The notes under the pieces: model-generated
Told to the model about the DNA's origin: nothing
Seen by the model: the letters and a program-made list of their open reading frames with translations, nothing else
The model's database searches: none
Assembly (NCBI RefSeq): GCF_019801145.1
Contig: NZ_JAHVJQ010000014.1
Span: forward strand, 1 to 64,000
DNA from: Leisingera aquaemixtae
GTDB lineage: Bacteria; Pseudomonadota; Alphaproteobacteria; Rhodobacterales; Rhodobacteraceae
Reading direction: 5' to 3'
Length of the DNA: 64,000 bases
Shown here: positions 26,748 through 36,549 of the stretch, piece after piece
Layout: each line of letters opens with the position of its first letter
How positions within the stretch are numbered: position 1 is the stretch's first letter
Program-made: the position numbers and the translations under genes

Positions 26748-29700
26748 TCACAGCAAGAGATCATTCACTCCGAAAACAGCCAAACCATCAAGGTCAATTG
26801 CCATCTCGGCATCCAGGTCACTGTCCAGATTGATTTCCAGAAGCGAGCGGGCCGTGTCGTACCTTACTTCTGCAGCGTCTGTGAATTCCTGGTCCCGGCC
26901 TATCCATGAAAGGGCTTGGACACCTGCCGTTTCCTGATCGCCGTCAATCCCGCTGAGATTGACCTTGTCGCCTTGCTGGCGGCTGAAATCGGTGATGGTG
27001 TCCCGCCTGTTTGCTCCCGGGCCGGAATCCCCGATGTTGAAAACAAACTCATCCGCGCCGCCCCCGCCTGTCAGCATGTCCGCTGCCGGGCCGCCGATCA
27101 GGCTGTCTCCGCCCTTGCCGCCAAGCAGAACATCCTTTCCGCCGCGCCCCAGCAAAGTGTCGCCGCCCTTGCCGCCAGCCAGCCGGTCGCCGCCGCTGCC
27201 GCCGTCCAGCCGGTCAGCCCCGCCAAGGCCGCTGAGCGTGTCAGCACCGCCCAGCCCAAAGATGCCTTCCGGCCCGCCGGTGCCCCTGAGGTTGTCGTTC
27301 TGCCCCGTGCCCCTGATGTCATCGTCCAGGATCTGCGTCTTGGCCCTGAGCACGCTGCTGGCCGCATTCAGCTCGGCCGGGAAACTGCCCGGCCTCAGCA
27401 GCAGGGAGAACGCCTCGGTCCCTTCGGCACGGTAGTCCGGCAACAGCCCGACATTGACCGCAGCTTTGGTTTGGCCCGGTGCAAAAGTCAGAACCCCCTT
27501 GGTTTCCACATAGTCCTGACCGGCCGTAGCGGAATTGTCCCTGGTGGCGTAGCGGATTGTCTGTGTCTCGCTGAATGGGTCTGACAAGGCGATTTCAAAT
27601 ACCGCGAACCGGCCGCCGCCCGGGGGTTCCTCGGCCTGGGTTGCAGTCACCTGAATGGTGCGGTCAAGGTTGACGCCGTCGTCGTCAAGGATGAATGCCG
27701 AACTGCGCAGCACCTTGCCTCCGCCCGCAAATTCCGCACCGGAAAGGCCGGACAATTTGATACCGAAGCTCTCGTCGCTTTCGATGTCATTGTCATGCCG
27801 GACCCGCACCTCAACGGTTTTCGAGGTTTCGCCGGGGGCAAAGACAAGAGTGTCGGAGAAGGCCGGGTAATCGATCCCTTCGGTGGCCGATCCTGCTACC
27901 GAGCTGTAGTCCACTTCAACCGCGTCTGCGGCGGGCTTCGAAAGGGTAAGGGTGAACACCACCGTGCCGCCAAAGCCGGCTCCGATGCTTTCAACCGCAT
28001 CAGCCGCGGAGACGGACAGCACCGGCCGCTTGCCGGCGCCATCGTCGTCGAGGATGGTTGCGGTGCCCACCAGCCCTTCGGCGGTGCTGCCGAGATCGCT
28101 GGTTGGGGTCACCGCAAGATGGAAAAATTCGGACGGTTCGACCGTTCTGTCACCGGTCAGCTCTACTTCGACCACTGCTTTGGTCTGACCGGGAGCAAAG
28201 CGCAGCTTGCCGCTTTGCGCGGTATAGTCATCACCAGCAACGGCGCTGCCGTCCTGCGTCGTGTAGTCGAACTCCAGCAAGCTGGCGGCCGGATCAGAGA
28301 GCTGCACTTCGAACAGCGCACTGCGGGCGCCGCCGTTGCCTTCCACAATCACCGGCGAAGACACCATAAGGGCGCGGTCCAGGTTGGCGCCATCATCGTC
28401 CAGAATAAAGGCATCCGCGCGCAGAACTTTGGATTTGCCCGCGAAGATACCTCCGGCCGGGTCGAACAGCTCGATGCCAAAATTCTCGTCGGTTTCAGTA
28501 ACGGTGTCATGCCTGACCCGCACCTCGACCGTTTTCGAGGTTTCGCCGGGGGCAAAAACCACCGTTCCGTCAAACCCGGGATAATCGATATCCTCATCCG
28601 CGGATCCGGCCCGCGAGCGGTAATTCACTTCAACGGTGTCCGCCGAAGGTTTTGACAGGGTGATGGTGAACACCACAATGCCGCCGAAGCCTGCTCCGAT
28701 GCTTTCCACCGCATTTGCGGCCGCCAGCGAGATCACCGGCTTGGCGCTGCCGTCGTCGTCAAGGATCGTTGCCGTTCCCGTCAGCCCCCTGGCCGAAGCG
28801 CCTAACCCGGCGCCTGGGGTGATTGACAGGTGGAAGAACTCGCTGAGCTCCACCGCCGTGTCGCCGGTCAGTTCGACTTCGACCACGGCCTTGGTCTGAC
28901 CGGGGGCAAACCGCAGGGTTCCGCTTTGCGCCGCATAATCCTCACCCGCTTTGGCGCTGCCGTCCCGGGTCGCATACTCGTATTCCAGCTGCGTTGGCGA
29001 GGCTTCGGAAATCTGCACCTCGAACAGCGCGCTGCGGGCGCCGCCGTTGCCTTCGACAATCATGGGGGATGAAACCGTCAGCGCGCGGTCAACGCCTGCA
29101 CCGTCATCATCGAGGATGAAGGCAGAGGCACGCAGCACCTTGGCCTTTCCGGCAAAGCTGGCACCGCTGGGATCGAACAGCTCAATGCCGAAATCCTCAT
29201 CCGTCTCATCCGCGGTGTCGTGGCGGACCCGGACCTCGACTTTCTGCACGGTTTCACCCGGGGCGAAGGTCACCGTGCCGTCAAAGGCGGGAAAATCTAT
29301 GTCCTCATCCGCAGAACCCGCCAGCGACCGGTAGTTCACGGTGACTGCATCTGCGGCGGGGCGCGAAAGCATCAGCGTAAAGACGACAATACCGCCAAAC
29401 CCCGCGCCGATGCTCTCAACCGCATCGGCCGAAACCAGGGACAGGAGCGGCTGACCGCCGCCGCCGTCATTGTCCAGGATGGTGGCGGTCCCTGCGAGCC
29501 CCTCAGCCGTTCCGCCGAGACTGGCGTCAGGGCTGACAATCAGGTGGAAGAACTCAGAAGGCTCTACCGCCTTGTCACCGTTCAGATCGACCCTGACCGT
29601 TTTTTCGGTCTGGCCCGGCTGGAATGTCACGCTGCCCGACTTTGCAGTGTAATCTTCACCTGCCGTGGCGCTGCCGTCCTCGGTCCGGTAGTCAAGCGTG

Positions 29701-30167
29701 ATGCTGGAAGCCGATGCCTCGGACAGGCGGATTGTGAATTCGGCTTTCTGGGTTCCTCCGTTGGCTTCTACGATCACCGGAGAAGACACAAAGACAGCAC
29801 GGTCCAGGCCCGCGCCGTCGTCATCCAGCACAAAGGCGGTCTGCCGCAGCACCGCTGCGCGTCCCGGGAAGGACGCCCCGCTTGGGTTGAACAGCTCCAG
29901 GACAAACCCCTCGTCGGTCTCATCAAGCGTGTCGTGACGGACGCGGAATTCGACCGTCTGGGTGTCCTCGCCCGGTGCAAACGTGATGGTCCCGGACTCC
30001 TCAGGATAGTCGATGTCTTCATTCGCGCTGCCGCCCATGGTGCGGTACTGGACCGTTACGGCGTCAGCCGGCACCTCGGACAGGGTTACCGTGAAAGTCA
30101 CGAACCCGCCAAACCCGGCTCCCACGCTTTCGATTGCGTCTGCGGAAGTAATGCTGATCGTCGCCAT
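26748..30167 (-). CDS. Calx-beta/RTX repeat protein, probable type I secretion substrate
   Basis: 1139 residues, no N-terminal signal peptide. Residues 1 to about 950 are eight Calx-beta domains in four pairs: odd copies carry A[10 protein letters not shown] and VRVRHDT motifs and close with LDDDGA, even copies start [11 protein letters not shown] and carry EFFHLxVTP. Each pair is about 235 residues, a four-fold super-repeat. From about 952 come RTX nonapeptides ([19 protein letters not shown] and relatives) binding calcium. The C-terminal 100 residues match the M10/serralysin-type C domain with [13 protein letters not shown] and end in hydrophobic DLLL, as type I secretion signals do. The ATG at 30167 has a GGGGGA site. 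A surface or adhesive role is inferred. No type I exporter genes lie in the window. Confidence 0.88.
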   Translation of the reverse strand: MATISITSADAIESVGAGFGGFVTFTVTLSEVPADAVTVQYRTMGGSANEDIDYPEESGTITFAPGEDTQTVEFRVRHDTLDETDEGFVLELFNPSGASFPGRAAVLRQTAFVLDDDGAGLDRAVFVSSPVIVEANGGTQKAEFTIRLSEASASSITLDYRTEDGSATAGEDYTAKSGSVTFQPGQTEKTVRVDLNGDKAVEPSEFFHLIVSPDASLGGTAEGLAGTATILDNDGGGGQPLLSLVSADAVESIGAGFGGIVVFTLMLSRPAADAVTVNYRSLAGSADEDIDFPAFDGTVTFAPGETVQKVEVRVRHDTADETDEDFGIELFDPSGASFAGKAKVLRASAFILDDDGAGVDRALTVSSPMIVEGNGGARSALFEVQISEASPTQLEYEYATRDGSAKAGEDYAAQSGTLRFAPGQTKAVVEVELTGDTAVELSEFFHLSITPGAGLGASARGLTGTATILDDDGSAKPVISLAAANAVESIGAGFGGIVVFTITLSKPSADTVEVNYRSRAGSADEDIDYPGFDGTVVFAPGETSKTVEVRVRHDTVTETDENFGIELFDPAGGIFAGKSKVLRADAFILDDDGANLDRALMVSSPVIVEGNGGARSALFEVQLSDPAASLLEFDYTTQDGSAVAGDDYTAQSGKLRFAPGQTKAVVEVELTGDRTVEPSEFFHLAVTPTSDLGSTAEGLVGTATILDDDGAGKRPVLSVSAADAVESIGAGFGGTVVFTLTLSKPAADAVEVDYSSVAGSATEGIDYPAFSDTLVFAPGETSKTVEVRVRHDNDIESDESFGIKLSGLSGAEFAGGGKVLRSSAFILDDDGVNLDRTIQVTATQAEEPPGGGRFAVFEIALSDPFSETQTIRYATRDNSATAGQDYVETKGVLTFAPGQTKAAVNVGLLPDYRAEGTEAFSLLLRPGSFPAELNAASSVLRAKTQILDDDIRGTGQNDNLRGTGGPEGIFGLGGADTLSGLGGADRLDGGSGGDRLAGGKGGDTLLGRGGKDVLLGGKGGDSLIGGPAADMLTGGGGADEFVFNIGDSGPGANRRDTITDFSRQQGDKVNLSGIDGDQETAGVQALSWIGRDQEFTDAAEVRYDTARSLLEINLDSDLDAEMAIDLDGLAVFGVNDLLL

Positions 30168-30969
30168 AGTGTCCCCCTGTCGAACTGCAGCGCCTGCAAG
30201 GCGCGCGTCTAAGACCGCCGCAGGCGGGCCGCGGCAGCACAATGGCCGCCTCGCGGAATGCGCGGGCAGTCACAACACTCCCTTCGCCAGGGCGCAGGTC
30301 TGCGGGAGGAACAGGTGTTTTCCCTGGCGGGCGGACACGCCGGAGCCAGCTGCCGGAGCAGCAGGGGAAACGCAACTATTTGCTGACTGGAACCCCAAGG
30401 CATGCCTGCATCGCGCAGAGGCAGCCAGAGACCGGAACCATTACCATCCCCAAATACCCCACAAAACAGCAACACCAAACAAGGGAGATAGTCCGAAAAT
30501 GATAAGGCCCTGCGGTTGATTGTGTCAACGATTGCCGCCGGGTGGTCGCGTACCTCCTTGCATGCGCCGAGTAGGTTCTTCTTGTCGCGGCGGAAAGTGC
30601 CGCCGCGGTCCAAGATCGGAGCTACGAAACTGCCGGAATCTTTGCAAAGGGTGCTTGGGCAAAGCGGAAACGCAAGGCATTCAGGGCGCGGTTGCGGCGG
30701 CGGCCCGGTCGGGTTTCAAGGCCTTCACAAAACCGCTGGGCCAGCCTGCCCTTCCAGATCCAGATGTTGAAAAGGCGCCCAGCGGCTCCCCAAGTGGACG
30801 CCACTTCTTGAAGCAAACGGCTACATTTGGACGGACGGCCTTGATCTGCAAAAAAGGGAAGGTGTGGCGGCTGGCTAATTTGACTTCGAGAAGCTGGAAC
30901 CGCTGATCGACGAGCTCGATGCAAGAGTGAAGGCAAACATGGCCGGCGGTTTGAGGAAGCCAGCCTTCC
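30168..30969. other. 800-base region without a confident gene
   Basis: Lies between two minus-strand genes. It holds several short frames on both strands, none with a ribosome site or domain. Around 30880-30960 the plus strand reads a short charged helix-like peptide (FEKLEPLIDELDARVKAN) interrupted by stops upstream, which looks like a decayed gene tail that I cannot identify. The left part must contain the promoter of the Calx-beta/RTX gene. Composition at 30400-30520 is more AT-rich than the average. Confidence 0.45.
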
Positions 30970-32445
30970 CTATCCGCCAAAGGCATGCGCCCCCGCCAGC
31001 CGGCCGAAGACAGATCCGCTGATCAGGCCGGTCCCGCCTGGATAGTTGAAATAGAAGACCCCCCCGACCAGTTCCCCTGCCGCGAACAGGCCCGGGATCG
31101 GCGCAAGGTCATTGTCCAGGACCTGCGCGCTGTCCGGGTCGATCCTCAGGCCGCCGAAGGTGAAGGTGATGCCGCAACCCACCTGGTAGGCTTCGAACGG
31201 GCCTTCGGCGATGGTGTTCGCCCAATTGGATTTCGGCACGCTCAGCCCCCGGGTGCCTCGGCCGTCCTTGATATTCGGGTCAAACGGCGTGCTGGTGTCC
31301 ACCGCTGCATTGTAGGTGCGGATTTCATCGAGAAAGCCTTGCGGGTCGACCCCCTCCAGCTTCTGCGCAAGCTCCTCCAGCGTCAGGGCCGTCACTTTGG
31401 TCACCCGTTTGATGCGGTATTCGTCTCGCAGCAGATGGGTGACTTTGGCATCGAAAACCTGCCAGGCGAACTGGTCCGGCTGGTTCAGGATCACCCGGCC
31501 GTACTTGGCATAGGTGTAGTTGCGGAAATCCGCGCCTTCATCCACAAACCGGCGCCCCATGGCGTTCACCATCACTCCCCAGGGGTAGGAATGCTTCTGG
31601 AAGCCGTCGCCCACATCCAGGTCGCCGAACTCCGGCGCGTTGTAGTCCCAGCCGACCGCGTGGCAGCCCGACCAGTTGCCATAGGTGGAGGCACCCGCCG
31701 CCATCGCCATCTTGATGCCTTCGCCGGTGTTGAAGCGGGAACCGCGCACCCGGGCCATCTCCCAGCCAGGGCCGAGGTAGCGGGTACGCATTTCCGGGCT
31801 GGCCTGAAAGCCGCCCGAGGCGATCACCACAGATCTTGCCCGCAGGTCCCGGAGTTCTCCCCTGTGGCGAATCTTGACACCGGTCACCGCATAACCGTCG
31901 GTCAAGATCTCCACTGCACGGGTTTCATAGCGGATCTCGACACCAGCCTCTTTGGCAATTCCGGTGTGTGCATCCACCAGGCCGGGGCCGCCGCCCCAGG
32001 CCTCAAGCGTCAGCCCGCCCCAGAATTTGAACCGGCCATCGACCTTGAACGCCTGCCGCCCGTAGATCGGCATGAAGCGGATGCCCTTGCCGCGCATCCA
32101 ATGCATAGTTTCTCGCGAGGCGGTCACCAGCCGTTCGCATAAGTTGGGGTCGGTGCGGTAGCGGGTGACGCGGAACATGTCGTCAAAGAATTGCTCTTGC
32201 GTGTAGGTGCCAAAGTCGGTGATCGCGATCTGCTCTTCGCTCAGGTCGGGGCAGAGCGCGCGGATATCGTCCGCGCCATCATAGGCAAAGCGGATGGCGC
32301 CTGCGGTATAGCGGGAGTTGCCGCCGTTTTCCGCCTCGGGCGCGCATTCCAGCATCAGCACGCTTGCCCCCTTTTCCCGTGCGGCGTGGGCAGCGCAAAA
32401 TGCCGCATTGCCGGCCCCGATAATGATCGTGTCCCAAGTGGTCAT
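30970..32445 (-). CDS. FAD-dependent dehydrogenase, tricarballylate dehydrogenase (TcuA)/fumarate-reductase family
   Basis: 491 residues. The flavin-binding motif is IIIGAGNAAFCAAHAARE, and the C terminus has GLFAAGELVGGVFYFNYPGG, as in TcuA-type members of the fumarate-reductase/succinate-dehydrogenase flavoprotein family. Such enzymes desaturate or reduce a C-C bond next to a carboxylate. Two starts are possible: GTG at 32454 overlaps the ribosome site AAAGGAG, so the ATG at 32445, 8 bases from that site, is chosen. It is the last gene of a six-gene operon for an N-methylated compound and follows the ThDP enzyme by 5 bases. No TcuB electron-transfer partner is present, so the electron acceptor is unknown. 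Confidence 0.85.
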   Translation of the reverse strand: MTTWDTIIIGAGNAAFCAAHAAREKGASVLMLECAPEAENGGNSRYTAGAIRFAYDGADDIRALCPDLSEEQIAITDFGTYTQEQFFDDMFRVTRYRTDPNLCERLVTASRETMHWMRGKGIRFMPIYGRQAFKVDGRFKFWGGLTLEAWGGGPGLVDAHTGIAKEAGVEIRYETRAVEILTDGYAVTGVKIRHRGELRDLRARSVVIASGGFQASPEMRTRYLGPGWEMARVRGSRFNTGEGIKMAMAAGASTYGNWSGCHAVGWDYNAPEFGDLDVGDGFQKHSYPWGVMVNAMGRRFVDEGADFRNYTYAKYGRVILNQPDQFAWQVFDAKVTHLLRDEYRIKRVTKVTALTLEELAQKLEGVDPQGFLDEIRTYNAAVDTSTPFDPNIKDGRGTRGLSVPKSNWANTIAEGPFEAYQVGCGITFTFGGLRIDPDSAQVLDNDLAPIPGLFAAGELVGGVFYFNYPGGTGLISGSVFGRLAGAHAFGG

Positions 32446-32450
32446 GGCAC

Positions 32451-34133
32451 TCACTCCTTTACCGGCGCTGTGAACAGATCCTTGCGCAGGGTCATCAGCG
32501 CACCCGGATCAATCTTGCCTTGAATGATGGTGGTCTCATTGCTGGCGATCGCCGCCTCCAGCGCCGGGCCCATTTCGCCGGGACCATCCACCCAGATGCC
32601 CCTGCCGCCGCACAGTTCCGCAAATTTGTCATAGCGCGGCGAGGTGATCTCGGCCCCCAGAAGGCGGCCGCCATAGAATTCCTGCTGATAGGCTTTCTCG
32701 GCCCCCCAGGCCTCATTATCCAGGACCACCACAATGACCGGCAGCCTGTGCTGAATGGCGGTCTGTATCTCTATCATCGTGTAGCCCGCGGCGCCGTCGC
32801 CCATCACTGCCACAACCGGGCGCTCCGGCGCGGCAGCCTTGGCGCCGATGGCCGCCGCCAAACCAAAGCCGACCAGGCCGAAGTCCAGCGGCGTGATCAG
32901 GCTGAGGGGCTCGTAATGCGCCAGCCGGTCGGCGGCCTGCAGGCAGGTGTTGCCAGTGTCAAGCGTAACGATGGCGCTCTCCGGCAGTGCAGCGCGGATC
33001 TCTGCCAACGCCCGCCGCGGGTGCATCGGCAGGGTGGCGATCCGCGCTTCCTCCGCTCGTTCAGCAGCGAGGCTTTCCATATCGGATTTAAAACTCGCGC
33101 GCCATTCATCCGCAGCTGGTTTCGTCGCGGCTGCGGCCAACGCCTCAGCCGTCAGCCGGGCATCGGCCTGCACCGCGACCTCGGCCGGAAAGTAGCGGCC
33201 CACGGCAGAGCTATCGATGTCCACATGGGCGATGCGTGTCTCCGCGCCGACATAGTCGTTGCTGTGGAAGGTGGAGTTGAAACCCAGCCGCGCGCCCAGC
33301 ACCACCATCACATCGGCTTCCTTGGTCAGGCGGCTGGCTACCCGGTTGCCGCGCGGGCCGGCCTGACCTGCAAACCAGGGATGGCCGTGGCGCATCACGT
33401 CCGCGTGGCCGGTCGAGGCCACCACCGGCAGCTCCAGCGTTTCGGCCAGGGCGGTCAGCGCCGCGCGCCCTCTGCCCCATTTGAAGCCGCCGCCTGCAAA
33501 GATCACCGGGCGTTTTGCGGTGGAAAGCATTGCCGCGATGGCGCTGATATCTTCCGGCGCCGCAGGCCCCGGGCGGGCGATGTTCACCGGCTTGGGGTCT
33601 ACGGCCGCAACTTCGGCGGCAAACAGGTCGCGCGGCACATGCAGCACCACCGGCCCGCGGCGGCCTGAATTGGCCAGCCGGATCGCATCCTCCAGCATCG
33701 GCGCCAGACGCGCCGGATCGGTGACCATGACCGAGCGTTTGGAGATCGGTGCAAACAGCGCCACTTGGTCAACTTCCTGAAAGGTGTCCTTGGCCTGGTC
33801 GGCCCGGGTGATGGCGCCAGCGATCACCACCAGCGGCGAATAGGCCAGTTGCGCCTCGGCCACGGCGGTCACGATGTTGACCACGCCCGGTCCCGCCTGC
33901 GCCCCCAGCACCACCCCGGGCTTGCCAGTCATCCGCGCCCAGGCGTCGGCCATATGGCCCGCCGCACGCTCATCCCGGGCGCCAATGTAGGCAATTTCGC
34001 CGTCCTGATACATCGCGTCGTACAACTCCAGCATCGACCCGCCCAGCAGGCCGAATACGGTATCGATGCCATTGGCCTTCAAAACGCGGTAGACGGCCTC
34101 GCCTCCGGTGATCTTGGTGTTGATTGTGGTCAT
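32451..34133 (-). CDS. ThDP-dependent acetolactate-synthase-like enzyme
   Basis: 560 residues. All parts of the ThDP decarboxylase/carboligase fold are present: the N-terminal pyrimidine-binding domain with catalytic Glu in GARDERAAGHMA, a middle domain, and a C-terminal pyrophosphate domain with GDGAAGYTMIEIQTA and the metal-binding Asn of VVLDNEAWG. It is close to the large subunit of acetolactate synthase, but no small regulatory subunit is nearby and the context is catabolic. Relatives include sulfoacetaldehyde acetyltransferase, glyoxylate carboligase and oxalyl-CoA decarboxylase. It probably cleaves or condenses the keto acid or aldehyde made by the aminotransferase of the same operon (inference). 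Start ATG at 34133, 4 bases after the stop of the preceding gene. Confidence 0.85.
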   Translation of the reverse strand: MTTINTKITGGEAVYRVLKANGIDTVFGLLGGSMLELYDAMYQDGEIAYIGARDERAAGHMADAWARMTGKPGVVLGAQAGPGVVNIVTAVAEAQLAYSPLVVIAGAITRADQAKDTFQEVDQVALFAPISKRSVMVTDPARLAPMLEDAIRLANSGRRGPVVLHVPRDLFAAEVAAVDPKPVNIARPGPAAPEDISAIAAMLSTAKRPVIFAGGGFKWGRGRAALTALAETLELPVVASTGHADVMRHGHPWFAGQAGPRGNRVASRLTKEADVMVVLGARLGFNSTFHSNDYVGAETRIAHVDIDSSAVGRYFPAEVAVQADARLTAEALAAAATKPAADEWRASFKSDMESLAAERAEEARIATLPMHPRRALAEIRAALPESAIVTLDTGNTCLQAADRLAHYEPLSLITPLDFGLVGFGLAAAIGAKAAAPERPVVAVMGDGAAGYTMIEIQTAIQHRLPVIVVVLDNEAWGAEKAYQQEFYGGRLLGAEITSPRYDKFAELCGGRGIWVDGPGEMGPALEAAIASNETTIIQGKIDPGALMTLRKDLFTAPVKE

Positions 34134-34137
34134 GGTC

Positions 34138-36549
34138 TCAATCCTCGGAACGGGGCCGCAGGTTCTGCGGGTCAAAAACTGCTTCATCATGGATGGTCAC
34201 CGGGAATTCCCGGTTCAGGATCTGCACGGTCAGCCCTTCGCACGGCGTGCCCTTGCGGACAAAAAGCCAGCCCAGCGACTTGCCAACCGTGTAGCCATAA
34301 CCGCCGGAGGTGGTCAGGCCGACGGGCTTTCCCTCCCGCAGCACCGGCTCGCCGCCATGGATATCGATGCCGTCCGCGTGAAGTTCGGCGTAGAACAGCT
34401 CCCAGCCCGGATCGCGGGACAGCAAGGCTTCCTTGCCCAGAAACTCCCGGCCTTCCGCCGCCACAAACCGCTCCAGCCCCACATCCAGCGGCCCCGCGTC
34501 GGTGGTCAGCTCGCCGGAGGCACGGTAGGCCTTCTCCATCCGCATGCCGTTGAAGGCATAAGACCCCAGATCGGCCAGCCCGTGTTTCTCTCCGGCTGCA
34601 AACAGCGCGTCGTAGAGTTCGCCGATCTGCTCCAGCGGCGCGTGCAGTTCCCAGCCAAGCTCCCCCACGAAGGAAACGCGCAGGGCGTAACAGGGTACAC
34701 CCGCCACGGTGATCTCCTGCGCCGACAGCCAGGGGAACGCCCGGTTCGAGAGGTCCGCATCCGTCAGCTCCGCCAGGATCCGGCGCGAGGCCGGGCCGGA
34801 GAGCGCCAGCATGCCCCAATCCTGGCTGCGATTGATCATCCGCACGTCCTCGCCGTCGTGGATATGTGATTTGAGCCAGTCAAAATCCGGGTTAGCGCGG
34901 GCAATCGGCGAGCCGGTGAAATAGCGGTCCTTCGCGATGCGCCAGATGGTGATTTCGGTCTCGAACCGGCCTTTCACTGTCAGCAGGTGGTTGAGGCTCA
35001 TCCGCCCGTCGCGGAGCGGAAGCTTGTTAGCCGACAACCGGTCCAGCAGTGCACCCGCGTCCCTGCCGGTGATTTCAAACTGGGCAAAGGCACAAAGGTC
35101 GATGACGCCGGCCGCCTCTCTTGTTGCCTTGGCCTCCGCCATTGCGTTGGCATGCCAGGGCTGATGGCCCCAACCGATCTGCTCTGTCTCGCCGACCTCA
35201 CCAAAGTAGCGCGGCCGTTCCCAGCCCGCGACCTCACCGAACACCGCCCCCTTGGCGGCCAGCCGGTCGTAGAGCGGGTGGCGGTTCAGCGGGCGAAGGC
35301 TCTCGAACTGCTTGCCGGGGCATGGGGTGTCATGGCGGCGCATGAACTCGTCCTTGGTGCGCTCTACGATGAAATGATCAGTCGAGAAATTGCCATAACG
35401 GCGCGGATCGAGACCGCGCGTATTGATCTGGGTCTCGCCATGCACCATCCAGTCGGCCAGCACCTTGCCCGCACCGCCGCCCCAAGCAAGGCCGATGGAA
35501 GAGCCGCAGCACAGCCAGACATTCGGCGCGCCCGACGGTCCCACCAGCATACCGCCATCCGGCGTATGGGTGATCGCTCCGCGCACCACGCGTTTGATGC
35601 CCAGCTCCGCCAGCACCGGCATCTTGCCGAACGCCACCATCAGAAAACCGCCGATGGAGTCGTAATCCGCTTCGAACAGCTCATTCTCCGCGGCCCAGGG
35701 CGCGCCCTGCGGCATCTCCCAGACGGTGGGGCAGACATGGCCCTCGTAGATGCCAATGAGGCCGGATTTCTGCTCCTGCCGGATATAGCCGCCATAGGCA
35801 TTGTCGCGCATCACCGGCAGCTCCGGGCGGTCCACGAACTCAGGAACGGTATCTGTCACCAGATAATGATGCAGGCAGCTGACAGACGGAATTTTCAGCC
35901 CGAACCATTTGCCGACTTGATTGGCATAAGACCCTGCTGCAATCACCACATGTTCGGCCAGCACATCGCCTTTTTCCGTGCGCAACAGCCACATACCCCC
36001 CTTGCGCGAGGCGCCCAGCACCTGGTTGCGGCGCTCGATCTTCGCGCCACGCGCCCGGGTGGCTGCTGCCAGCGCCATGGTGACGGATGAAGGGTCGATA
36101 TGGCCGTCCTCAAAGGTGCGCACGGCCGCCTTGACGCCGTCCACCTTGTAAAAAGGGTTCACCCGGGCGACTTCCTGCGGGCCAACCAGCTCCATCGGCA
36201 GGTCCAGCAATTTGCCGACCCCCATGATCGACTTCATCCAGTCGACCTCATCATCGGTTGTCGCAATGCGGAAACCGCCGACCTCATGCCAACCGATGCT
36301 CTGGCCGGTCTCCTTCTCAACCCTCTTGTAGGTCTCGATCGAGGTCTTGTTGATCCAGCCCATCAGCCGGCTGCCGACTGCGTGGGCAATTTGCCCCGCC
36401 GCATGCCAGGTGGAGCCGGAGGTCAGCTCAGCCTTTTCAAACAGGATCGTGTCGGTCCAGCCGTTCTCGGCCAGCTGGAACTGGGCCGCCACACCCATGA
36501 TACCGCCGCCGATAATAGCGACTTGTGTGGTGCGGGTGATGTCAGTCAT
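34138..36549 (-). CDS. GcvT-family FAD-dependent demethylating oxidoreductase (copy 2)
   Basis: 803 residues. DAO-type FAD domain with VAIIGGGIMGVAAQF and the covalent-flavin-type STWHAAGQIAHA segment, then a GcvT-like folate domain near the C terminus with a GYGYTVGKSLGW stretch. It probably oxidises an N-methyl group and loads the carbon onto tetrahydrofolate. It overlaps the next upstream gene by 8 bases. The ATG at 36549 is chosen over a TTG at 36555 because an AGAGG site is 9 bases away. Having two enzymes of this type in one operon suggests removal of two methyl groups in sequence, as in dimethylglycine then sarcosine oxidation. Confidence 0.88.
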   Translation of the reverse strand: MTDITRTTQVAIIGGGIMGVAAQFQLAENGWTDTILFEKAELTSGSTWHAAGQIAHAVGSRLMGWINKTSIETYKRVEKETGQSIGWHEVGGFRIATTDDEVDWMKSIMGVGKLLDLPMELVGPQEVARVNPFYKVDGVKAAVRTFEDGHIDPSSVTMALAAATRARGAKIERRNQVLGASRKGGMWLLRTEKGDVLAEHVVIAAGSYANQVGKWFGLKIPSVSCLHHYLVTDTVPEFVDRPELPVMRDNAYGGYIRQEQKSGLIGIYEGHVCPTVWEMPQGAPWAAENELFEADYDSIGGFLMVAFGKMPVLAELGIKRVVRGAITHTPDGGMLVGPSGAPNVWLCCGSSIGLAWGGGAGKVLADWMVHGETQINTRGLDPRRYGNFSTDHFIVERTKDEFMRRHDTPCPGKQFESLRPLNRHPLYDRLAAKGAVFGEVAGWERPRYFGEVGETEQIGWGHQPWHANAMAEAKATREAAGVIDLCAFAQFEITGRDAGALLDRLSANKLPLRDGRMSLNHLLTVKGRFETEITIWRIAKDRYFTGSPIARANPDFDWLKSHIHDGEDVRMINRSQDWGMLALSGPASRRILAELTDADLSNRAFPWLSAQEITVAGVPCYALRVSFVGELGWELHAPLEQIGELYDALFAAGEKHGLADLGSYAFNGMRMEKAYRASGELTTDAGPLDVGLERFVAAEGREFLGKEALLSRDPGWELFYAELHADGIDIHGGEPVLREGKPVGLTTSGGYGYTVGKSLGWLFVRKGTPCEGLTVQILNREFPVTIHDEAVFDPQNLRPRSED

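Noticed and set aside
27098-30167. DNA tandem repeats as a separate element
   Set aside because: They are explained by the Calx-beta and RTX protein repeats.
30209-30613. 134-codon minus-strand frame upstream of the Calx-beta/RTX gene
   Set aside because: No domain, no ribosome site, overlaps the likely promoter region.
34187-34819. Open frame inside the second GcvT-type gene
   Set aside because: Same strand but wrong frame within a gene that has clear domains.
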